This document shows, one piece after another, positions 15,549-23,478 of a stretch of DNA of 40,036 bases. Under the pieces are notes generated by a model that was given only the letters and a program-made list of their open reading frames with translations, had not been told where the DNA came from and did not search any database. Position numbers and translations under genes: made by a program. Each line of letters starts with the position of its first letter. Position 1 is the first letter of the stretch. The stretch comes from Jeotgalicoccus psychrophilus DSM 19085 (lineage in GTDB: Bacteria > Bacillota > Bacilli > Staphylococcales > Salinicoccaceae), in NCBI RefSeq assembly GCF_000425845.1, contig NZ_AUEF01000019.1, positions 1 to 40,036 on the forward strand. The letters run 5' to 3'.

Positions 15549-15884
15549 TCACGCCCTTTCGACCGGAGCGCTTAACACTTCATTCTGTCCGCCCTGGTCC
15601 TGCAAGTCACCTTTGAACTTATACTTCACATCACCATAAAAAAACACATCAGACCGAGTAATATCCGTACCAAACGGAATATAAAGCACTCGATCTAATG
15701 TGATATTTAAGTTGTGGTAATTAATCTGCTGTGAAGATGTCGGTGTATCCATGAAACCTTGAATCGTGTGTTCAGATTCTTTTATAGTCTCTTTCCACGG
15801 GTAAACTGTCTTATCAACGACTGTTTCAGAACGGACGACTCTTAAAGTGTGAGGATATTCATCATATCTATTATTTGAATACAT
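15549..15884 (-). CDS. Head-tail adaptor/closure protein
   Basis: A 111-aa beta-rich protein (PYKFKG-type strand: FFYGDVKYKFKGDL) in the slot of the SPP1 gp16-like head closure protein. It has a start ATG with GAGGGCG upstream and overlaps the connector gene by 14 bases. Family placement rests on gene order and fold-like pattern rather than a strict motif. Confidence 0.75.
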   Translation of the reverse strand: MYSNNRYDEYPHTLRVVRSETVVDKTVYPWKETIKESEHTIQGFMDTPTSSQQINYHNLNITLDRVLYIPFGTDITRSDVFFYGDVKYKFKGDLQDQGGQNEVLSAPVERA

Positions 15885-16230
15885 GAAACTTCGCCCTCTT
15901 TCGCACCATAAACCTATCGAGTAGGCTCATTAAGTGTTTCGGGTAGGTTGTTTCATGTTCAGCGTATGTGTAGCTGACAGACCCCATAGAACGTGATTTT
16001 AAGTTACCTTTCACATCCGCCCGTTGATTATGTTCAATCGCGCCGGCTATAAACTTAGCGATGGCAAAAGGATAGTCAGTGAACCCCTCAAAATCATTAT
16101 TTGTCTGATACTTCACATCTTCGAGTAAATCGAGGACATCTTTTTCAAACAAATCTGTTTTCGCTTCATCAATGACAATGCCGTTTGCTTCCAGTAGTTC
16201 ACGTACTTCTGCTATGAGAGTTTGTGACAT
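15871..16230 (-). CDS. Head-tail connector protein (gp6/gp15-like)
   Basis: A 119-aa helical protein that binds the portal from below. The N-terminal helices and SMGSVSYTYAEHETTYP are characteristic of the phage head-tail connector group. GAGGAGTGATTAA precedes ATG, which also forms the end of the small upstream gene. Confidence 0.8.
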   Translation of the reverse strand: MSQTLIAEVRELLEANGIVIDEAKTDLFEKDVLDLLEDVKYQTNNDFEGFTDYPFAIAKFIAGAIEHNQRADVKGNLKSRSMGSVSYTYAEHETTYPKHLMSLLDRFMVRKRAKFHVFK

Positions 16231-16234
16231 TTAA

Positions 16235-16375
16235 TCACTCCTCTTCTTTTTTAGTTGCCTTCTTACGTGTAGGCTTCACTACTTTGTAACCTTGAGGCGC
16301 ATAAACCACTCTATGCGCCTTTTCAGTTACTTCCAGAGTGTTGCCGTCTTTTTCAATCTTAATGAGTTTAGACAT
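16235..16375 (-). CDS. Small basic protein downstream of the capsid gene
   Basis: A 46-aa protein starting MSKLIKIEKDGNTLEVTEKA and ending in a basic/acidic tail (RKKATKKEEE). AGGAGTGATTAA precedes ATG 16375 and its stop lies five bases before the connector start. The same small gene position (after major capsid) is occupied in many related phages. Function unknown; a head decoration or assembly role is possible by position only. Confidence 0.75.
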   Translation of the reverse strand: MSKLIKIEKDGNTLEVTEKAHRVVYAPQGYKVVKPTRKKATKKEEE

Positions 16376-16395
16376 TTAATCACTCCTATATTCTT

Positions 16396-17313
16396 TTATT
16401 CACCTGTGCCAGCGGCTGGTGTCAGCGCTGCGAAGGCATCAGGCTTAACGTTCATGAATGCCACATGCATAGTCGCGCGTAATGCGAACATGTCACGCTC
16501 AAACAGTGATACAGGCTGTCCTGAAGCATCATCAGCAGTTAAAGTAGTGAGTGTTGCATCTTCAGAGATAGCGTACTCAATTCCTTGTAAAATACCGTAT
16601 CGTGCATAGTCCCAATCTCCGAACAACGCTTGCGCTTGCGTTTTGTCGAATGAAGCGCCTTGTGTGTAAGCAATTGGTAATCCGAGCAGTTCGTTCTGAC
16701 CGTCAAATACCGGCTGACCGTTGTTATCTAAAGCGCCACGCATTTTTCCACGGAATGAACGTGTAGATAGAATGCCGTTCGGATCATGTTCATTTTCTTC
16801 AATCAGTGAGAGCGCACCGTTTGCATCTGCGTATAGGTTACCTGTGTCAACCACGATATTTCCTTCTGCAGTGGCACCTTCAAAGATTGATGTACCTGAC
16901 GCGCCGTATGGTGTATCTTTGCCGAATAGTGCAGCAGCATCAAACTTCTTGTAGAATGTTTCAGCGATTAATGGGCGAACTTCATTAAAGAAGTCTTTTG
17001 CTGTATAGCGTAAAAACTCTTTAGAAAGTGGAATGATGACCCCGACTTTTTTCGCTTCCATTTCAGCTTGTACATACTGTGGTTTAGAAGTCTGAATACG
17101 TTCAGTCTCTGATACCCAGTAAGCGCCTAAGCCTTCTGCTAGGTACGTGAATGTCTTTTTAGGTGCTGTCATTGGTTCAGCTTTCGCAAGTTGCATCACT
17201 GCTGAACCTTGCATCACATCTTTAACAACTAAGTTACCTTGTTCTGCAGGAATAAATCCTGTCTTTGCATCTTGTAGTAATACGTTATCTGGTGTGTAAT
17301 TTGGTACTGCCAT
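16396..17313 (-). CDS. Major capsid protein (HK97 fold)
   Basis: A 305-aa major head protein. The order scaffold-capsid, the N-terminal PEQGN-type arm (FIPAEQGNLVVKDVMQGSAV), the KKVGVIIPLSKEFLRYT strand region and ALFGKDTPYGASGTS are typical of the Phage_capsid family. It assembles the icosahedral shell. No protease gene precedes it, so the separate scaffold is used. AAGGAGACG precedes ATG. Confidence 0.95.
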   Translation of the reverse strand: MAVPNYTPDNVLLQDAKTGFIPAEQGNLVVKDVMQGSAVMQLAKAEPMTAPKKTFTYLAEGLGAYWVSETERIQTSKPQYVQAEMEAKKVGVIIPLSKEFLRYTAKDFFNEVRPLIAETFYKKFDAAALFGKDTPYGASGTSIFEGATAEGNIVVDTGNLYADANGALSLIEENEHDPNGILSTRSFRGKMRGALDNNGQPVFDGQNELLGLPIAYTQGASFDKTQAQALFGDWDYARYGILQGIEYAISEDATLTTLTADDASGQPVSLFERDMFALRATMHVAFMNVKPDAFAALTPAAGTGE

Positions 17314-17327
17314 AGTTAATCGTCTCC

Positions 17328-17912
17328 TTAAATTTTATTGCGGATATTGGCTTCCGCCGCCATTTCCATAATCGACTGTGCTTGCGGTACTGATGCACCT
17401 GCACCATCAATGACATCTCTGCCACCGGCTTTAAAGCGTTCATCGACTTGTGCTTGAATCGTCGCATCTAAATGCTGTTTCAGCGTGTCTAAGTTCGCAC
17501 TCGTTGTTTCTTCATCCTCACCCACAAAGAAATTAACAATCTCTGTTGGTAATGCTTTATCTTGCGCCAATTTCAGCGCTTTAGTTTCTAAATCCTTACG
17601 TTTCGATTCTTTATCACGGTTTTCAAGCTGCTCTTCTAACAGACGAATACGCTTCTGTTCTTCAGTCTCTTGTGGATTTCTTTTTGCAACCTCATCTTCA
17701 ACGAGATTTTGGAGGTTGTTGTCTTTCCACGTTTGCAGTGATTTATTGTGATAACGATCGAGTGTTGGTTGAATGAATCGCTTACCTTCGTCTGTTTCTA
17801 AATAACTTCTTACGTCCTCTTCAGAGACCGTTTTGAATTCATTTAGTACAGCCTGTACCTCTGAATTGTCCTTATTACTTTCTAAATACTGTTTCAATTC
17901 CTGTAAATCCAT
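17328..17912 (-). CDS. Capsid scaffolding protein (DUF4355-like)
   Basis: A 194-aa protein, highly helical and charged in the centre (EEQKRIRLLEEQLENRDKES, about 85-104), with an Ala/Gly-rich C-terminus. It matches the DUF4355 scaffold family and directly precedes the capsid gene. It guides procapsid assembly and is lost on maturation. AAAGGAG precedes ATG. Confidence 0.85.
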   Translation of the reverse strand: MDLQELKQYLESNKDNSEVQAVLNEFKTVSEEDVRSYLETDEGKRFIQPTLDRYHNKSLQTWKDNNLQNLVEDEVAKRNPQETEEQKRIRLLEEQLENRDKESKRKDLETKALKLAQDKALPTEIVNFFVGEDEETTSANLDTLKQHLDATIQAQVDERFKAGGRDVIDGAGASVPQAQSIMEMAAEANIRNKI

Positions 17913-17986
17913 ATTGATTTACTCCTTTCAACCGTCATGTACCGAAGTCCACAACGTTTGCATGTTATTTGCGCAAATAAACGCAT
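17894..17986 (-). CDS. Possible 30-aa CxxC microprotein
   Basis: A short frame MRLFAQITCKRCGLRYMTVE that continues into the start of the scaffold gene. The CKRC-G pattern recalls half a zinc ribbon as in Com-like proteins. AAAAGG lies ten bases ahead. It is too short to be sure; it may be chance. Confidence 0.2.
   Translation of the reverse strand: MRLFAQITCKRCGLRYMTVERSKSIWIYRN
17965..17980. promoter_or_regulatory. 16-bp perfect palindrome upstream of the scaffold gene
   Basis: TTATTTGCGCAAATAA is perfectly self-complementary and is flanked by CATG on the left and CGCATG on the right. It lies in the 240-bp gap between the scaffold gene and the small gene at 18152. No T-run follows, so it is not a terminator; a protein-binding site or RNA processing hairpin is possible. 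The rest of the gap holds only frames of ten codons or fewer. Confidence 0.45.
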
Positions 17987-18151
17987 GAAAAATAGACCTT
18001 TTAATGTCATATCTAGGACGAATTCATATTATTTACTCATCTGTTTAAATCAGCTAATGTATAGCCATCAAGATACCCAAACACTCATTTGGACCACCTC
18101 ACGTTAGATTTTTAATGCCGTAACGATAAAGCATCACATCCTTTCGTGTGG

Positions 18152-18313
18152 TCATTCTTCAACTCGCATTTCTTTTAATCCTTTTTCAGTCAGTCTTAAT
18201 CGACCGTCGGGGAAACGCTCAACTTCTGGCTTTCTATTCTTCTTCAACTCTTTAGCAATACCCGCGGTGTTTTTCGCAATTTCTTTTAAATAACGTTCTG
18301 ATCTATCCACCAC
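18152..18313 (-). CDS. Small basic protein of the head region
   Basis: About 53 aa, rich in Lys/Glu (DRSERYLKEIAKNTAGIAKE, then KKNRKPEVERFPDGRLRLTE). The GTG start near 18313 is chosen because AAGGGGG lies just upstream; the longer frame to 18346 overlaps the previous gene fully. Genes of this size and helical amphipathic start occur between MuF and scaffold in Staphylococcus phages, function unknown. Confidence 0.65.
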   Translation of the reverse strand: MVDRSERYLKEIAKNTAGIAKELKKNRKPEVERFPDGRLRLTEKGLKEMRVEE

Positions 18314-18315
18314 TA

Positions 18316-18504
18316 TCACGCCCCCTTGAAGTATTGATAAGCCCAATAAACTAAAAAGAGTGTCGGCAGAAACTTAACTAATGTATACATCCATATTCCG
18401 AATACATCACCCATGAATACTGCAAATGTATTCCATAATGCAAAAGCTATAAACGCTATCATGAATGTAACTATTGCAGCAGATATATTTTTGTAAGTAT
18501 TCAT
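18316..18504 (-). CDS. Small membrane protein, two helices
   Basis: A 62-aa protein with membrane helices at about 8-28 and 38-57 and little else. GGAGTGAGG precedes ATG, and the start overlaps the stop of the 54-aa membrane protein gene upstream. It is the second of two consecutive small membrane proteins in the head operon. Function unknown. Confidence 0.7.
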   Translation of the reverse strand: MNTYKNISAAIVTFMIAFIAFALWNTFAVFMGDVFGIWMYTLVKFLPTLFLVYWAYQYFKGA

Positions 18505-18665
18505 CCGTCCTCACTCCCAACCTTTATAATCATCACACATAAAATCAACACAAATAAGCACAGGAGAGTCATGACCGGTCTGCCTGTGCTTAACATATGG
18601 ACTGCTATTAAGACGTACGCTAGAGCAATAGAACCGAAGAATACGGATACTTCATTTAGCTTCAA
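18501..18665 (-). CDS. Small membrane protein, two helices, TTG start
   Basis: A 54-aa protein (MKLNEVSVFFGSIALAYVLI at the start) with two membrane helices. It starts with TTG at 18665, which overlaps the MuF stop (ATATTGA), with GGAG nine bases ahead, and its stop overlaps the next ATG. The frame fills the gap between MuF and 18504 exactly, and the overlaps at both ends argue for a real coupled gene. No family known. Confidence 0.65.
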   Translation of the reverse strand: MKLNEVSVFFGSIALAYVLIAVHMLSTGRPVMTLLCLFVLILCVMIIKVGSEDG

Positions 18666-19852
18666 TATCCCCAGCTCCCATCTTTCTTTTTATGAAATCC
18701 GCGCTCGACCATCTTCCGAAATCTTTTCGCATCAGTCATTAAGTTATGCTCTGTGCGTTCTTCTGTGGATGGCGATGGATTCTTGTACCACATCATTTGC
18801 TTAGATAATTGATTGTAATAATCTGGTGCAATATCATCTTCATGAAACTGCAGCCAATCTTGGTAATGGTCAAATGAAGTTTTTTCATATACTTCACGAT
18901 GATCTGCACTCATTGTCTCGTCGTCTAACTGGTCCAGTTCAATACCATTCACACGATAACCTACAGAACACCGGCATCCCATGTTCTCCTGCATAGCATT
19001 GATACCTACCATCAAACGAGGACCTTTGCCGTATGATGCAGTCGCTTTCGAATAAAATAAGCCCTCATGGTCGGATGCTTGACCGTCTAAGACAATATGT
19101 GTTGTACGTACTCTTAAATCACGCTGAGACACCCATATGCGCTTTAAACGACTGCCTTCATCGACAAAACGTTTACCGCGTTCTTTATCATCGAATTTAA
19201 AACCTTTTGGTGCTTTATCTGGTTTATCTTTCAACTGCTCGATTGCATTATCATAGCGTTGACCTATTTCAACTTCTGCCAATGATTCAGCGCGTCCTAT
19301 TTCATACGTTGATACACGCTGAACTTTACTTGTGTACTTCTCTGCAATACGCTTCAAACGCTTCTTAGTCGCTGCAGGATTGATATTGTCATTTACGCTT
19401 GAATTCAGCGTACCTTTCAGCTCCCGCAGCATATCGTTTCTATGATGCGATAATGTGTTCAGCAAGTCGTATTCTTCGGTGTCCTGTTTTAATAATTTAC
19501 GTAACTCCAGTAACTTCGGGAATGCCAGCACTGGTGCCAATCCAGTTAATCCGGACAATAAAAAAGCACTACCCACTGTCGAATGGATAAATGCCAGTAC
19601 TTGTGCATATGCGATTGTTTTATACAATGCTGAATAGTCAGCTGTAATGTCTTGTTCAAGCTGCTTAATCGCCTTGTTTAAACGATTGTATTTGTTTAAA
19701 GCTTCCAAGCTATCCTCATCTGCATAGTTGCTCACTAATGAGTCATATGTGCTGATAATCGCATTAATACGTGTCTGAAACCGCTGGTGTATGCTGTTCT
19801 CAGTCATTCCAATAAGCGTATCAATTTGCCGTCCTAAATCATTCCAGTTCAT
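18662..19852 (-). CDS. Minor head protein, MuF/SPP1 gp7 family
   Basis: About 396 aa. It is helical in the N-terminal half with a hydrophobic stretch (about 85-115), followed by the MuF domain: YEIGRAESLAEVEIGQRY, then RTTHIVLDGQ and GCRCSV (about 270-330). MuF proteins bind the portal inside the head and are ejected with DNA. No toxin domain follows the MuF domain; the C-terminus (about 340-396) is ordinary and charged. It overlaps the portal stop by 14 bases. ATG 19852 is preferred; TTG 19861 is possible. Confidence 0.9.
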   Translation of the reverse strand: MNWNDLGRQIDTLIGMTENSIHQRFQTRINAIISTYDSLVSNYADEDSLEALNKYNRLNKAIKQLEQDITADYSALYKTIAYAQVLAFIHSTVGSAFLLSGLTGLAPVLAFPKLLELRKLLKQDTEEYDLLNTLSHHRNDMLRELKGTLNSSVNDNINPAATKKRLKRIAEKYTSKVQRVSTYEIGRAESLAEVEIGQRYDNAIEQLKDKPDKAPKGFKFDDKERGKRFVDEGSRLKRIWVSQRDLRVRTTHIVLDGQASDHEGLFYSKATASYGKGPRLMVGINAMQENMGCRCSVGYRVNGIELDQLDDETMSADHREVYEKTSFDHYQDWLQFHEDDIAPDYYNQLSKQMMWYKNPSPSTEERTEHNLMTDAKRFRKMVERGFHKKKDGSWGY

Positions 19853-21230
19853 CGCCCTCAACTCCCTTTATTGGAAGTTCGCTGTTGAATCTGTCATCTT
19901 CTTTTCGCATTTGTTCCAGTTCTTGCTCCGGATCTTCGACCAATGTCGATTGAGCCAATCGTGTTTGATTTGATACTTGGCCATTTAATGCACTCAATAC
20001 CTGTGCTTCTTCCAGTTTGTTCACTGGAATATTACGTGTCCATAAGTAACTCACGTTTAAATAGTCCAAATCATCGCCTGTGCGCTTATTCTTACGTTTC
20101 CAGATGCTATATAACACTTTGAACTGGTAACGTAGTGCAGCTGTCATCTTGCGCTCAAATGTGATGCATTTATTCTCCAAAGCCATTAACTTTAAGTGCA
20201 TACCAATTACAGGTACATTGCCGTTAAACTCATCGCTATTGAAGTTGACTGATTTAGCAAACCGCATGATATTTTTCTCTAAACGATCCAAATGATTTTC
20301 AATCATCGTGTCATTAACATCCTTCGTCAGGTACTTCACATCCTGTCGTTCATCGTACAGCTCAAATGCTCCCGACTTCTGCAGGTCCTGAATCTCTTCT
20401 TCATCCATACCTAAACCGCGTAACACTAAGTAGGCTAACCGTGTCTGACTAATCTCTGATGAAGCATCGGATAATGTTCTATCGTAGCCATCAATCAATG
20501 CAATCACACGTTCCACATCGCCTATCATCTCTTCATTGTTGGGCACACCGAATAATGGATTGTAATCAGCCAGGCTGTCAAAACGTTGTTCAAACCGCAT
20601 GGATTCTTCCCCGCCACGGAACCGATGATAAAAGCCTTGCTCATCGTAAAAATCAGCTTGATAAACAACTTCGCCTGTCTTTTCGTTCTTTATCGGGAAA
20701 TAATGCAGTGAGTATTCAGGTTCGGATATGTCTTCACCTAAGAAGACCACGTTGTATGGTTTAACATTCTTAATGCGTTCGTTACCTTCGACATCAATGT
20801 AAATGATCCGTGCAGCGTAACCACATATCGCTGCCATCTTCCCTAACTCTGAATCTTTGTCAGGAACATTGTTTAACAAATTGAACTGTTTAATTAATTT
20901 CGTTTCTTCGTCGTCTTCATCTTTGTAAACAATTGGCACACCGTGTAAGTAGCCTGTTCGAGTATCCACAATTTCCACATCAAATGCGTTATTCAGTTTG
21001 TTATTGATAAATTGGTCAATTCTTCTAACATTGCCACCCGTTTCAAAGTCCTCATATTGGTTTTTAGGTTCATGCTGAAATACCGGTATCGCTTCCTGTT
21101 TCGCTTTATAACGTTCATACAGCTCAATCATCCTGTCACGGTCTGGTTTATGCTTTTGAATCAATTGCTCGATATGTTTAGGCTGGATGCCTTGCTCTTT
21201 GATTTCTCTAATGAGTTCTGTGTCGTTCAC
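19839..21230 (-). CDS. Portal protein, SPP1 gp6 family
   Basis: A 463-aa portal, the dodecamer through which DNA is packed. Typical features: RRIDQFINNKLNNAFDVEIV near the N-terminus, the GYDRTLSDASSEISQTR clip/stem region, and VNFNSDEFNGNVPVIGM. The start is GTG 21230, set by GAGGTG six bases ahead; a longer frame reaches 21293 inside the terminase gene but has no ribosome site. Two bases separate it from the terminase gene. With MuF, it indicates an SPP1-like headful packaging machine. Confidence 0.95.
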   Translation of the reverse strand: MNDTELIREIKEQGIQPKHIEQLIQKHKPDRDRMIELYERYKAKQEAIPVFQHEPKNQYEDFETGGNVRRIDQFINNKLNNAFDVEIVDTRTGYLHGVPIVYKDEDDEETKLIKQFNLLNNVPDKDSELGKMAAICGYAARIIYIDVEGNERIKNVKPYNVVFLGEDISEPEYSLHYFPIKNEKTGEVVYQADFYDEQGFYHRFRGGEESMRFEQRFDSLADYNPLFGVPNNEEMIGDVERVIALIDGYDRTLSDASSEISQTRLAYLVLRGLGMDEEEIQDLQKSGAFELYDERQDVKYLTKDVNDTMIENHLDRLEKNIMRFAKSVNFNSDEFNGNVPVIGMHLKLMALENKCITFERKMTAALRYQFKVLYSIWKRKNKRTGDDLDYLNVSYLWTRNIPVNKLEEAQVLSALNGQVSNQTRLAQSTLVEDPEQELEQMRKEDDRFNSELPIKGVEGDELE

Positions 21231-21231
21231 C

Positions 21232-22473
21232 TTACGCACCTCGTTTCGTTTTATCGCGCTTACGTATACGTTCCATGCTGTAACGTAGCGCATCTAAAAA
21301 GTGATTATATTCATCAATCGGTTTATTAATCGGTTCGTCATGTTTGTTTTTGTCCCATACATAGTTGGAGAGCTCATTAATCGCATTACTGCATTTCGGA
21401 TGCACAAATATAGTGTATTGCTGAATGTACTGGATGCCGTGCTTGATGCTATCCGGTCCTTTATCAGCCTTGATGACCTTGCGTAAGCCATGCCTTCTTA
21501 AATCAGCTATGGATTTAGGCTCTGCACTATCTGCAACAATGACCTCTTTTGAGTAACCTTTATCGGTTATTCTGCTTGCGATTTCATCATTAAGAAGTGC
21601 TTTCTCGTATAACTCATCAAAGATGTATAGTTCTCGATTCACCGGATCAACTAATGCAGCACTCATTGCAGTTGGGTCGTTCGTGTAACCAAAGTCAAGA
21701 CCGAATGCAGATTCAACTTTAGCGCGCTTACTGATTTCTGATATATCGAATAGGCGTTCATGCCAGTTTTCGTAAATTCCACCTTCAGCAATTCCCCATT
21801 CACCCAAGCCCTCGATTTTGTAACGTCTTGGTGACTTAACTTTCATTTCTTCGAATAGCTCAATATCTGCTTCATCTAAGAATTCATTGCACAAGTAATT
21901 TGTCGTTTTTGTAAATACATTCGGCGCATCTGATTTAAAGAATCGTTTATTGAGCCAATGCTTTTCACTCCACGGGTTAAATGTGAGTGTAATCTGCTTG
22001 AACAGTCCGCCCGTATAACCACGAATAGACATATCTATTTTGTTGAAGTCATCTTCTTTTCTGACTTGAAAAGCCTCTTCAAACCAAGCCCAGCATAAGT
22101 AACCATGCTCAACTGTCGCGGATGTCACACTCATTGGATCATCGAGACCACGGAACAATATCTTTTGTCCGGTAGATTTACGTATAACCTCCATCGGAGA
22201 GACCTTCCAGTCAAACTCCTCATATGCACCTAACTGACGTGCGGCCCATTTCAGCTGTGCATACGTGCTGTCCTTATGGTCTTTAAATACCTGTCGGATT
22301 ACTAATAAGTTTGCATCTGGATGCTCTATCAGTCTTGATATAAAATTAAGAGCGGTTGTAGTAGATTTCTTACTACCACGACCGCCCTTTAGCACTCTAT
22401 ATCTTTGTGTATTATTCCAAAAATCTTTATAGCCTTTGCCGACTACATCTTTTAAATGGATAACTTTACTCAT
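21232..22473 (-). CDS. terL: Terminase large subunit (PBSX/SPP1 type)
   Basis: A 413-aa packaging ATPase-nuclease. Walker A is atypical, GGRGSKKST (residues 30-38); the Walker B region ends in WFEE (130-133). The nuclease half carries D260 and D266 (GLDFGYTNDPT), D315 (VADSAEPK) and D394 (NHFLDALRYS). It cuts and pumps phage DNA into the procapsid through the portal. The ATG overlaps terS by eight bases and has no good ribosome site, so translation is probably coupled. Confidence 0.97.
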   Translation of the reverse strand: MSKVIHLKDVVGKGYKDFWNNTQRYRVLKGGRGSKKSTTTALNFISRLIEHPDANLLVIRQVFKDHKDSTYAQLKWAARQLGAYEEFDWKVSPMEVIRKSTGQKILFRGLDDPMSVTSATVEHGYLCWAWFEEAFQVRKEDDFNKIDMSIRGYTGGLFKQITLTFNPWSEKHWLNKRFFKSDAPNVFTKTTNYLCNEFLDEADIELFEEMKVKSPRRYKIEGLGEWGIAEGGIYENWHERLFDISEISKRAKVESAFGLDFGYTNDPTAMSAALVDPVNRELYIFDELYEKALLNDEIASRITDKGYSKEVIVADSAEPKSIADLRRHGLRKVIKADKGPDSIKHGIQYIQQYTIFVHPKCSNAINELSNYVWDKNKHDEPINKPIDEYNHFLDALRYSMERIRKRDKTKRGA

Positions 22474-22912
22474 CTAAATCATTCACAATAGTGATGCGTT
22501 CAGTTGTGTCAGTAATCTGTTTATCAGTCCACATTGCATAACGTTTACCGAGTAGTTCAGCAGCTTTAGTACGTTGAGAAGTATCAGCTCGTCTTTCATG
22601 CCGTTCTACTTCACTTGCAAAGTCTCCCGTCGGCACAAGTATCAACTCTTCGTCCTGTTGTTGCCCTCGCATTACTGCAGTAAGGTACTCCATCACTTCC
22701 TTAGCATCAGCAACAGCTTTGCTCTCCAATTCCTTCAAACGTGCATCAATTGCAGATTTCACTCCTACATTGTCCAATAGCTTGTGAGCTTGCTTATTAG
22801 CATAATTTTCACTGTAACCTGCATTAATCGCAGCTCTAACTACGTTCGCATGTATGATGTACTCATCCGCAAATCTCTGCTGCTTCAGTGTCAACTTTTT
22901 TTCTTTGCTCAT
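22466..22912 (-). CDS. terS: Terminase small subunit
   Basis: About 148 aa. The N-terminal helix-turn-helix region (LTLKQQRFADEYIIHANVVR, AAINAGYSENYANKQ) is diagnostic of the Terminase_2 family. It recognises the packaging site, which in pac phages usually lies in or near its own gene. ATG 22912 is chosen with GGTGG eight bases ahead; an upstream in-frame ATG at 22930 is possible. It is the first gene of the late operon. Confidence 0.92.
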   Translation of the reverse strand: MSKEKKLTLKQQRFADEYIIHANVVRAAINAGYSENYANKQAHKLLDNVGVKSAIDARLKELESKAVADAKEVMEYLTAVMRGQQQDEELILVPTGDFASEVERHERRADTSQRTKAAELLGKRYAMWTDKQITDTTERITIVNDLDE

Positions 22913-22963
22913 CTCATTTACCACCAACATTTCACGTTATTCACTTAATTTATTTGCTTACTC

Positions 22964-23019
22964 AAAACCAACGGCAACTTAATATTATATGGTGAAGTGA
23001 GAAGTTACTCGTTGGTTTT
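22964..23019 (-). promoter_or_regulatory. Late promoter framed by a long inverted repeat
   Basis: AAAACCAACG (22964-22973) is the exact inverse of CGTTGGTTTT (23010-23019), and AACTT (22976-22980) of AAGTT (23002-23006). Between the arms a perfect TATAAT on the minus strand (22984-22989) points at terS. There is no consensus -35 where one is expected. This is what an activator-dependent late promoter would look like, with the RinA/ArpU-like protein encoded at 23479-23901 as likely activator (inference). Confidence 0.6.
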
Positions 23020-23025
23020 CAATAT

Positions 23026-23052
23026 ACAAAAAAGACACCTTAGTTGGTGTCT
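23026..23052 (-). terminator. Terminator at the early/late boundary
   Basis: AGACACC (23033-23039) pairs exactly with GGTGTCT (23046-23052); on the minus strand TTTTTTG follows. It ends the early transcript just before the late promoter. Confidence 0.9.
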
Positions 23053-23053
23053 A

Positions 23054-23269
23054 TTAACGATTATATTTACCAATATGATTAGATGTAATTTTGTATGCAT
23101 CATCTATTTCTTCTAAATCCTTTTGCATAGCATCAGTTCTATTTATTCTCGATACATGTAACACTCTTTTTTCATGTTCACTGTTACTTAAAATCAACAT
23201 TCTCCAAATAGCACCTTTGTCATCTACGAAATATTCCTCTACATCCTTATTCATTTTAATATTTCCCAA
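23054..23269 (-). CDS. Hypothetical 71-aa protein before the late operon
   Basis: A small protein (MGNIKMNKDVEEYFVDDKGA at the start) with a central HVSRINRTDAM segment, soluble. The start is TTG 23269, with GGAGG nine bases ahead; ATG 23254 is the alternative. It stands alone between two terminators, downstream of the activator gene. No family recognised. Confidence 0.6.
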   Translation of the reverse strand: MGNIKMNKDVEEYFVDDKGAIWRMLILSNSEHEKRVLHVSRINRTDAMQKDLEEIDDAYKITSNHIGKYNR

Positions 23270-23307
23270 TACAATTAACCTCCAGTATTTGATACATCCA
23301 ATATACC

Positions 23308-23331
23308 AAAAAACCGCCCATTACGGACGGT
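23308..23331 (-). terminator. Terminator downstream of the late activator gene
   Basis: A seven-base stem ACCGTCC/GGGCGGT (one G-T pair) followed on the minus strand by six T. Confidence 0.8.
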
Positions 23332-23363
23332 TTCACGTTCAATATATATTAGGAGGAGGACTC

Positions 23364-23447
23364 ATGCCGGAGTCAGTCACTTGGTCGTTGAGCTTCGCCG
23401 TCCCGACCTACCTCATATTGTACAGTCACTTTTCCATTTGCACCTAA
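23364..23447 (+). CDS. 27-aa hydrophobic peptide on the opposite strand
   Basis: MPESVTWSLSFAVPTYLILY is followed by SHFSICT. A strong AGGAGGAGGA (23351-23360) lies directly ahead of ATG. It is the only + strand frame in this stretch, inserted between the late activator gene and its terminator. The single hydrophobic segment and size resemble type I toxin or holin-like peptides, but I know no exact match. No clear antisense RNA promoter was identified. Confidence 0.45.
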   Translation: MPESVTWSLSFAVPTYLILYSHFSICT

Positions 23448-23478
23448 CTAATTAAGTAAATTAAGTTTCTTAAATTTC

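Noticed and set aside
18662-19852. MuF-linked polymorphic toxin
   Set aside because: The region after the MuF domain is short and charged without any toxin domain, so it is an ordinary minor head protein.
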